Below the pieces are notes generated by a model, which was not told where the DNA came from, did not search any database, and saw nothing but the letters and a program-made list of their open reading frames with translations. A stretch of DNA of 64,000 bases. Origin: Flammula alnicola (Eukaryota > Basidiomycota > Agaricomycetes > Agaricales > Strophariaceae). The DNA lies in assembly GCA_015499995.1 (NCBI GenBank), contig JADNRV010000041.1:248001-312000 (forward strand). Reading direction: 5' to 3'. The position numbers and the translations under genes were made by a program. Each line of letters opens with the position of its first letter. Positions within the stretch are counted from its first letter, which is position 1. Below are positions 55,209 to 64,000 of this stretch, piece after piece.

Positions 55209-58200
55209 TCAAATTCCTGAAAGCAAGTCATGACAGCGTACCGAGTCGTATAGTCTTGTCCAATGTGACCCCAGAGAGCTGTCAATAAGTCGATTAATGT
55301 ATTCGCTGGTCAGAGCATGTGTCAAGGTTGGCTGGAATCGATCTCGAAGGTGGTTTGCTGTTTGATCACCGGAAACAGCGAAGCATGGCAACATTGAATC
55401 TAAATGCAAAAAAAAAAAAATGATTAGGAGAAATTCCGCCGCTAGATATTTCAACTTACCTTTTTGCATTAGTTCAACAAGGGCTGAATGTGAAGAGATC
55501 TTGTAAGTGTGTGTGCTATCTTAGAAAAGAACAACATACTGATGATTCTGTCACAATGTTTCCGGGCGGCTTCAAATCCTTCACGGAATAGGGCCTTAAA
55601 TTCAAGGAAGGCGGTACCTGTAACCCCTCCAAGGACTTCTACATATTCTGGAGGGAGCTTGAAAGGAGCTGCCTCGAAACCGATATTCCCAGGAGTGTTG
55701 CTCAATATGAACCCAAAATCAATATGTATGAGGTGGCCGTCGCGGTCAATGAGAATATTTCCGTTATGTCGATCCTTGATCTGGAGAAGATACGTTACAA
55801 TTGAGTATCCTGTGTCACGTATCAGTTTAATGGCAAAAATAATAGAAGGAAGCTTCCGTCACCTGCTAGTGATTTGGCAAAGTTCTTTTGCGCCCTTGCG
55901 AATTTGGCCGATGATAGTTCTCCATATGTCTAAATGGGAATTGTGTTTGAGCACAGAATCGAGGTGCGAAGAAAAGACAAACAGATATGAAATGGTCCAT
56001 CAATGTGACATGCCCAAGTTTTCCGCTGGCTAATCTTCTGGCATACTCTGCCTTCTTGATTGAGTGTATCGAGACAGCATCCGTGATGGTTTCAACAAGT
56101 CCAGATGAAGATCCTGTAATCATAATACGGAAGCTGTGGAGGTTGTCATCTAATATGCCTTCGAAAAATTGAAGTATTTCACATACTATTTCACCCAGCA
56201 AGCGCACTTTTCCTCAGCCCAAATTCCTTGAAATTCGTGAATGAGCTGGACAGCAAGTTGTTCCTGTCGTAAGTCGCCACCAGTTTTGACAATCACAGAC
56301 ACGCAATCCCAGTTGGCTAGCGGGAATGGTTACTGTCTGAAAGCAATATTTACAGAACAACCTACCCAAATGACCGTAAGGAGAGCCGTGACGTATCCGA
56401 CTCTACATGAAAGACTTAAAATCAAGGTCTTGAAGGGGAAGCCCAGCGAAGTACATACCTTCTTCGCTGCCCATGATTCACTGAAGACGACGGCCGACGG
56501 ATCTACTTTGTTGAGTTCTCGACGAATAATTCCTTCATCCTCAGCAGACTTGGTGCTCCCGCTGATGACAGTGCTTCGCATCATGGCATCGCCTTCGCTT
56601 CCCTTCATTCGTTCCATTCGTTCCTCCTCTAGGGAAAGCATCTCCTTCATGACGCGATCGCGAATCGCAGAAGCCTCGGCACGAGGTAGCCTCATGCGAC
56701 TATGCATTGGCTGAGAAACTTCCATTGAACCGCTGTGCCTGCCTACATATTGTTTTTTGTGTTGTTTAGAGTATAGTCGACGAGAAGAACAAAAATGCAC
56801 TCACCGGAACGATCTAGAATATTGTCTGGACGAGAGGAACCATTAGGTTTTGCAGTCGCTGAAACTGGTTCTCGACTTTGATCCGCATTCAGTTGGGCTA
56901 ACATGATTGCAGCTGTACGCATTCGTTCAGAATAGTCGTCGAGAGAGAGAATGCGAATAGTTTCGCTTTCGTTGGCAGACATCTGCGACTGCGATGGAGA
57001 TATCGAATTCGTCCTACTGAGTGACGGAGACATGAAGTGCTGAGCCAGTGGGGTATGTCGCAATCTCGTGTCATCAGATTGAGGAAACAGGGGCGAAGAG
57101 CGAGCCCAGGTGACCATATCCAACTCCCTATTCTTTGGTGTAGGTGGCAAAACAATAGAGTCCTCGATGTCCAACATTCGAGAGCGAAGAGGTTGATCGT
57201 CGCCATAGAGTTGTTCCACAAGGTCTATTTCCTCTTCATCGTTCGAGAAAGTACTTGTGGATGAGTCTGCGGTTGTTGGACCACCCGGGAAAAATGACGA
57301 TTGTGCCATTGGTGTGAAGGACGTCCGAAGGGAGGCATCAGGATCGGTATCTTTCCGGATAGTACTGGAGGAAAGGCCAAAATCGAGCCAACCGCCTCGC
57401 TGTTCGACTTCTTTTGTCACCAATTTCCGCAGAATATCTTTGTTAGGTCTCTTCATAGGATCAAAATCTAGATCGTTGCTTAGAATTTCGATCAACAGCA
57501 GATAAGGCGCGCGTTCAGCCGAGTTAAGGACAACAGCTTCGCCAGGAGGGATTCGAACTATTCTATGGTGTGGATTAGGAACGCCAGGACTGGGGTCATT
57601 GTCTGAGGATGAGCACCACATAGGCATGCAAACCTGCAATCGGAGTCGGCATCCATACGCGCTAAGGGACATGGAACGTACCTCCGCCGGAAGTTTGTGA
57701 TTGAGGGCAGTCAATTCTGCTCGAAGAGCCGATACTCTTGCAGGTTTTGGCACGATAACAAGTCGGTTACAAATGTTCTCAAGGCTGAGAAGAAATTGAA
57801 CCTTCTTGGATTTCAAAACCATAGAGCTAGGGAATGAGCAGCGAACGAACCTCGGATAAATAATAATGTCCCCTTAGTAGATGCATCTGGGATTGTGCAT
57901 CGTACTTTTCCAACAACAAATCAGCCTGATTGACAGCTGCAGAGCGTAATGGGGTTCGAGCTGAAGCAAGAGACGGCGAAGATTGATAGGGCATGACTAC
58001 GCTGTCGGAATCAAGTTGGCCTAATGGGTCCGATTCGGATAACCTTGGTCTGCGGATGGTTTGTAGATGGAGAGGCAGCGCAGGAAGAGTTTGGGCGCCG
58101 AAATTACGTCGACGACCTAGGGATCTCCCTGCTTGTAATCCGGAAATTTCAACGGATTTCGGCGGGAGAGGAGGCGGCAATTCTTCGTCAGGACTTGAAG

Positions 58201-58988
58201 AGAGGTCGTTATCTTCTGTCTCATCAAGCTGCGAGCGAATGGTAGAGCCATTGTATGGAGCATCGTTGCCATTCGATTGGATGCTTCTGGAACTATCACC
58301 CTCCTCATCCGCCCGGCCTTGCTCAATAGCGACCTGCCCTGTGATTTCCGCGAGCTGAGGCATTGCGGGAGCACCAGCTAGCAGAACTCCGAGTCCCACA
58401 AAGACGGGTTCCGCGTGATGCTTGATTTTGCGCCTCCTGGCGTATGCTGGAAGATTGAAGCCCAGGTAAGGGGAAGACGAGGGCAGGAGTTGATCCCCGA
58501 AGACGATTTCATGACACTTATGCAAGACACGCTGGCATATCAGGAACGATGGGGAGTATCTATGTGTGGAAAGGTCATTCAGAGTAGCTTGCATAAACCA
58601 TAGAGTCTGATTAAATGAGTGGTCTGTTAGTTCAGAGTGCAGGATTAGGAAACGAATCTGACTGACGATTAATGCAATGTGGGTGGAGCGTTGGGCAATT
58701 TCAATGACAAAACATTCCAACGCACGAGACTTCGTCGGTCTAGTTACAAGAAGATGACTGGCAGATATGGTCAAGATACGCGCCTCTAATGAAGATTAAT
58801 ATTTCTGTTCACCAGATAAATCCCCATACGTCGCGCAATTCATGAATATCTAGCTCCCGAAGTCTTCGCGTGAGGTAGTAAGTAATTCCTATGTTGTCGG
58901 CGTAGAGAAGAAGATATTTGAGAGCGACATGGACCGAGAAGAATGACGAAGAAAGGAATAGACGGAGGAGGAGAGCATGGGAGGACAT
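55209..58988 (-). CDS. PIK1: Phosphatidylinositol 4-kinase Pik1
   Basis: Twelve exons give 1061 residues. Pik1 makes PI4P at the Golgi and nucleus and is needed for secretion. The N-terminal lipid-kinase-unique helical domain (LLLRLFLSSSFFSVHVALKYLL...) leads to a long disordered S/P region, including PPPLPPKS. The kinase domain has PYGHLANWDCVSVIVKTGGD, DLRQEQLAVQLI, catalytic loop DRHNGN (913-918), activation loop IDFGFILSNTPGNIGFE (Asp931) and a C-terminal helix RIITLVELMQKDSMLPCF. Exons: 58813-58988, 57851-58757, 57682-57801, 56805-57633, 56459-56742, 56366-56402, 56187-56316, 55983-56133, 55863-55929, 55540-55809, 55460-55483 and 55209-55399. The C-terminus ends LYDSVRCHDLLSGI where relatives I recall have DSFQYYS; a 25-nt GT-AG there is too short to trust. 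Confidence 0.93.
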
Positions 58989-59186
58989 GACATCTCCCGT
59001 TAACACTGATCTCTGCAACAGTGTGCACTGGGGAAAGATTCAGGTCTGCGAGGGTCATGTGATTTGTTCCCATCGCTCTCTTGACACGTCCACGGAATCC
59101 AACACGACTCGTCTCCTCCTTATTACAACCTGGACACCAAAAGCGACATATAGAATCGCAAGAACACTATATAGCTTCAGCGTAAC

Positions 59187-60408
59187 ATGAAAACCCTCTT
59201 AATTGCGGGACTTTGTGCCCTCATTTCTCTTCCTTCTGCGCTAGCCGCGACTCCACAGGAACAACTCATCCAATTGGCGTCTGCTGGAAATGGTGTCATC
59301 AGGCTCAATGCTGATACATTTGACCTTTTAACATCACCAAAACGCACCTGGTCCGCATCGGTTCAGCTCACTGCATTGGACAAGAGACGTCGATGCAATC
59401 CCTGCAGGTCAGAGTGTTGAATCCTGTCACAATTATTACATTTCATTATCATTGTCTATAGTCAATTTGACCCCGCTTGGAATGCTGTAGCAAAGGCTTG
59501 GACCTATGCCCCTTCAGCCCAACAGAAGCAACATTTCTTCGCGACCTTGGATTTTGACGAAGGCACGGCAATATTCCAAAGGGTCAGTCCACGAGCCTGG
59601 AGCCGGTGCATCACTGACAGTCTTTCTTTCAAATAGCTTGGGATATCGTCTGCTCCCGTGGTTTTTAACTATCCTGCTGCAGAAGGCTCTCGGAAACCCG
59701 CGAGTGGCAATGTATCCCCAATCAAATATGACTTCTCGGAGTATGTCCCTTCAAGTTAAACCTCTCTATTTTTATCCTAATGAAATGTTACAGTGGGTTT
59801 GATGCTGGTCCTCTTGCCTCCTTCCTCTCCAAATACACGCCCGTTGCTATACCATATAGGGATCCAATTGACTGGGCTCGCTGGATTACTATTGCCATCG
59901 GTGTTTTGGGATCTGCTCTCTTTATCAGGTTCATATCTCCCATTGTGCAAAATAAATGGGCATGGGCAGCTGTAACTGTTATTACGTCCCTTGTAATGAC
60001 GTCTGGCTACATGTTCACTCGCATTCGAAACGTACCCTACAATGGTGGTGATGGCAACTGGATTGCTGCGGGATACCAGAATCAGTTTGGCCAAGAAGTT
60101 CAAGTTGTGTCATTCATCTGTGCGTTTCTACCAATGTCGTTTCTCTGCTTAAATAACACTAAACTGTCCTGTAGACGGTCTCTTGTCTTTTGCTTTCCTC
60201 ATGCTGATTCTGGTTGTTCCCCTGCAATCATCGCCACAAAGACAGCGTCTGCAGGTTTATTTATGGACGGGTGTTATTATGATTATTTACTCCGTCTTGG
60301 TTTCCCTTTTCAGAGTGAAAAACCGCGGTATGTGCATGCAGAATATTTTGAATCTATTTTAGCTGATTCATTCTTCAATCAGGATACCCCTTCAAACTCT
60401 TTTTGTAA
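59187..60408 (+). CDS. OST3: Oligosaccharyltransferase subunit Ost3/Ost6
   Basis: Exons 59187-59407, 59462-59582, 59637-59740, 59794-60119, 60175-60327 and 60383-60408 give 316 residues. A cleavable signal peptide (LLIAGLCALISLPSALA) precedes a lumenal thioredoxin-like domain with the redox pair CNPC (70-73) and the cis-proline segment SSAPVVFNYP. Four membrane spans follow, the first near WARWITIAIGVLGSALFI, and the tail is GYPFKLFL. Ost3/6 holds substrate proteins by mixed disulfides so that the OST complex can glycosylate asparagines in the ER. It is divergent from PIK1 with 198 bases between the starts. Confidence 0.95.
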
Positions 60409-60598
60409 CGCAGTAGTTTGAAGTACCGTGTACAGAATAGAATATACAGTTTTTGAAAAGATCATTCTCTAAAGATTGAAGCTAAAGCACGAAAATCTGA
60501 TTCCAATGTCATTATTTAATGCAAACATCCGTAATTGATAAATCTATAAGATTATGGGAATAAGTACAAAAGCGAATCTCCTGGATCCAGTTAAACCT

Positions 60599-63500
60599 CT
60601 ATGCTGCGCCGCCTGTCTCCTGTTGGAATACGTCCACGTACCGACTACGAATATTGCGCTTTGTAGCCTGTGATTTAGGTCTCGCCGGAGGAGGTGGGCC
60701 CGAAGGATTCAACCTCGTTCCCGTGGGAGTGCTAGGAGCAGATTCCGTCGGAGGGGCAAGATTAGAACGAATACGCATTGGAGCCTTGACTGGTGGTTCG
60801 CCCAGGTCAACTGCAGACGCCGAACGAAGTGGTGGCCCTGCATGAGGCTGAGGCTTGGATCCGGTCATGCCAGGAGACGCAGTTTGAGCCCGTGGAGGTG
60901 GAGCAGCGGCAGCAGGAGGTTTTGCAGTATCGTCAGCCGCAGCCTGTGATCCATGTTAGCATGACGACATGTACAATAGGCAGGTGAAAGACCAACATTT
61001 CGATTGATCCAGCGTTTCTGTTCTTTGTCGTAGTAGAAGGCGGATTCCTCACCGAGACTGGCCTTAATTGGACCAGGGGCGGATGAATCACTTTTCTTCC
61101 ACCATCGACCTAGCCACGATCCAGTAGATGCAGGCGTTTCTACAGAAACGAATAAGAAAATATACATAATAAGAGGGGTACACTCACCAGTCTTTTCAGG
61201 TGCAGAAGCCACAGATTTGGGAGGCGGAGTCGCAGCTTCTTCTTTCACTGGACTCGATTCCTGCTTTTCGGGCTGGGGTTTGGAATTTCCCAGACCCAGG
61301 TCATCATCATCGACGAAGTCTGCTTGCATTGAGGAACTCTGCTGCTGCTGTCTGACAGGACCAATAGAGAAAGAATTATTATCCATGAGAGAGATGAACC
61401 CATCACTGGTCGCTTGAATCGACGATTCATCAACTCGCATGAAAGTGGCAGCGGTGGGGGTATTATTCGATCCATTGGCCTCAGTCGAGGATCCCCACCA
61501 AGACGCTGTTTGAATAGTTTGAATAGGAGTTTCTAGGTCATCATTCGAGGCACTCCGAGACTTCGGTGCGTAGGGATCCTCGCTGGGTGGTTGGTCATTG
61601 AAGCCAAATCCTACAGGCGACGACTGCGACGACGATATAGAGTTCGAGGTAGCTGTATGTGTCTGCACAGCAGGTCTCTGTCGCATATAACCCATGGCAG
61701 AAGAGGACCGCTCAGCCACGACTTGTTGTGAATAAGGCGTTGCTGTGGCCATTGCAGATGTGGTACGCTGTGGAGGACCCACATTGAGGCTCGCAGATGG
61801 TGGTTGTGGAGAAGATCTGGCAGAAGGAGTATTGGAGGAGATGGTGCTGTAATGAGCAAATGGGCCATTAAAGGGTTGGTCTGACGATTTCGGATTATCG
61901 TTAGTCGGAGTTGCTGAATCACTTTCACCAGTTACTAGCTTGGTGAAACGCCCTTCGAGCCAACCTCCAATTGAATCAAGACTTGGCTTGGTCAGCTTGC
62001 CTCCGATCCACGAGCCAGACTTGTCGCCAGGAAATACTCCTGAGAGCCGTTGTTGAAGACCCTGCAGTTGCTCCAACAACGCCAAGTTTGTATAAGGCGA
62101 AGTGTGACTTAAAGATGCTGTGATAGCATCACAGTATCTAGCAACAACAATAATAATATAAGCATCAGCGACGCGGATAGAATGTGGAAAACTTACCGAT
62201 TGGCAAGTTGAATATCGCCGGTCTCGGCAAGGGATACTGCCCGAATGAACCGATACGCTTGAAGGTGGGGAATGCCATGGAAAGGCTCCTGTCCTTTGAC
62301 GGTAGGCACAAGAGACAAAGCAAACTCAAGAATTTCGGAAAAGATCAGCGCATCTGAATCTTTCGTAACATCTGCAGGGTTTCTTGAGCCGACCAACGTA
62401 ATTCTGGCAGAGGGACTCCCAAGACCACCGATCAATGACGTTTGGGGTGACAGAAGGTAGCTGAGCAAGGCATGAAATTCTCATCTTTCCATTCAAAAAG
62501 AAAGGGCAAAACATACCAAACGTGAGCAGCCTCGACCCAATTGTTAGCAAGAAGTTGATCTCCAAGGGCTGTTAAAGCCGCCGAGGCCTCCGGGGTCAAA
62601 GGCGAAGAAATGATCATAGCAGCTGTTTCTGCCCACTTCGCAAGAGACTCAGAAGGTATGCTAGGCGGCATAATTGGGTGTTGCATTGGCGCGAAATTCG
62701 GAGTCCGAGGTGTCATTGTGGGAACCATTGGGGGTTGGAAACGGCCTACACCACTCTGCAGAAGACTGATTGGAGCCAATTCCTGGACTATATGAACGTA
62801 AGTTATTGATGAAAATGGTTTTATTTTATTTTTCCTTACCGGCGGCTGCTCCCTGCCCTGAGAAAAGACTATATGCAACTCTCAAACTCTCTCGATTGTT
62901 TTTCTGAGGCTGAATCTTAGAGAGGTTGCCATTAGGAGCATGAAGACCGCGCCCCGCTTCCTCTCTGAGTCCTAACTCCACGCGCAGAAAATCATGGACA
63001 ACATCTTTCCAAGATTCTTTGTCAATGCTACTGGCAATAATCAGAGCATGTGCCCAGAGTTTTTCTTCCATTGCAAATTGATAGGCTTGGCGGCGGTCGC
63101 CTTGAAGGAGGAACTCCTCAATCTTGTCAAGTGAAGATGATCGCAGGGTGGTGACGCTGATTGGTGTTTCATCGGAAGATGCGGCCTTGAAGGAGGCTAT
63201 AAATATTATGAGAAGTCAGTTATGCGATGATTAAGAGAGGCAGAATAAAAAGGACCTTGAAGTGATACGGCATCTTGCAACGCGGGTGTACCATCCAGTC
63301 TAGGTACTAGTGTTGACCGCACAGCTGATTCAGATTGTTGTCTATTTTCGTTAATCAGTTGTAAGGGAAGAAGTCTAATTACCAAACTTCGGACTCACGT
63401 TCCCAAAAGATGACCATCGTTTTCCACCATGACACTCAGCAACTTGACGAGAATGAGCTTATTTTCTGCCGCTTGTTTCTCCGCATTTGCCAAATATCCC

Positions 63501-64000
63501 AAACCTTGTTGAATTTCACTGATACGACCAGTCAAGTAACTCAATACCGCGGTCTTCTTTGTTTTTGTCTGAGTAGCAAGGTTTGGTCTGACGAGACTTA
63601 TGGATGTTGCTCCGGGGTCCGACAAAAGAGGACCAGGATAAGAAGATTCTGAAGAATTTAACGCTAATTCGGGAAGTATTTTGTGCAAGGTCCGAATCTT
63701 GAGTTCCGACGATGTCCTCGAGGAGAAAGCGATGTCGAAGCCTGCATTCAAGCCTGGCATTCCATGGAAGCATGTGATCATCTTTCCTCCAAACCCGAAC
63801 GTCACTACGGGTGCGCGAGCAGAAGTTCGAGACAGAGGATCGTTAGCACCGATAAGGGACGGGGATGGAGCATACTGGGCCGCTGTTGCCTTCACTACAA
63901 TTTCCTGAGGAGCAAGTTTTCCTTCAGGCAACTGGGACATTTGGCGCGGTGCTTGATCGTCGTGAGAGGGACCCAGCTGCCGTTTGTGAAGGTTTGCGGG
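60599..64000 (-). CDS. SEC16: COPII coat assembly factor Sec16, 3' part
   Basis: Eight exons are visible: 63399-64000 (open at the right edge), 63256-63341, 62837-63196, 62517-62787, 62197-62460, 61188-62137, 60997-61139 and 60599-60943. They encode about 1,000 C-terminal residues. The central conserved domain is seen as VVTFGFGGKMITCFHG, LLQGDRRQAYQFAMEEKLWAHALIIAS and ELLANNW-type helices (LGDQLLANNWVEAAHV), ending with AYRFIRAVSLAETGDIQLANRYCDAI in two exons. A long disordered S/P/Q region and the C-terminal YYDKEQKRWINR segment follow. Sec16 marks ER exit sites and scaffolds Sec13, Sec23, Sec24 and Sec31. The upstream half lies beyond 64000. Confidence 0.92.

Noticed and set aside
55212..55236. 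25-nt intron at the end of PIK1
   Set aside because: A GT-AG pair exists, but 25 nt is too short for splicing and the read-through frame ends in a stop a few codons later.
1..64000. CRISPR arrays, bacterial operons, rRNA genes, prophage
   Set aside because: None seen; intron density and gene content are those of a fungal nuclear chromosome.

Overview
The window looks like chromosomal DNA of an agaricomycete (mushroom-forming basidiomycete) fungus. Genes are densely packed on both strands and are cut by many short introns of about 45-75 nt. The products are core eukaryotic proteins, plus families typical of this group: a GH5_7-like secreted protein, paired KTR/GT15 mannosyltransferases, a PNGase A-like amidase, and a giant DUF6729/exonuclease protein. 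All gene models were built by hand from reading frame, GT-AG (rarely GC-AG) junctions and remembered family patterns; no search was run.

Layout. 0-16.5 kb: the 5' tip of a probable dipeptidyl peptidase III gene (-), a membrane-anchored TPR protein (-) with two frame breaks, a degenerate GH5_7-like protein (+), an 0.8 kb inverted-repeat element, the TFIIH helicase XPD/Rad3 (+), an unclear 1.9 kb stretch, the mitochondrial i-AAA protease Yme1 (-) and a GCIP-like protein (+). 17-27 kb: a pseudogene with four in-frame stops, a charged nuclear protein (-), fructose-1,6-bisphosphatase (-), a pair of imperfect inverted repeats, a C2H2 zinc-finger protein (-) and a tailed Pmp3 protein (+). 27-40.4 kb: PNGase A-like protein (+), C1-THF synthase (-), mitochondrial GrpE/Mge1 (+), mitochondrial PheRS (-), a coiled-coil membrane protein (-), nuclear rim protein Nur1 (+) and an intron-containing tRNA-Ile(UAU) (-). 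40.4-47.8 kb: a probable mobile element carrying one 1672-residue protein that joins AT-hooks, a zinc ribbon, an RNase H-like transposase-type core and a DEDDy 3'-5' exonuclease. 47.8-64 kb: a lone ABC ATPase (-), Tom40 (-), two tandem GT15 mannosyltransferases (+), phosphatidylinositol 4-kinase Pik1 (-), oligosaccharyltransferase subunit Ost3/6 (+) and the 3' part of Sec16 (-).

The neighbours do not form a pathway. Themes do recur: mitochondrial biogenesis and quality control (Yme1, Mge1, mtPheRS, Tom40), and secretory pathway and glycosylation (GT15 pair, Ost3/6, PNGase A-like, Sec16, Pik1). Several head-to-head pairs share promoters of 0.2-0.5 kb.

Most unusual: the transposase-exonuclease fusion and its flanking repeats; the pseudogene whose four stops all fit CAG/CAA to TAG/TAA change; a GH5-like protein lacking both catalytic glutamates; 6-nt microexons kept in both GT15 paralogs; four GC-AG introns; and single-base frame breaks in genes expected to be functional, which look more like under-called homopolymers than decay.
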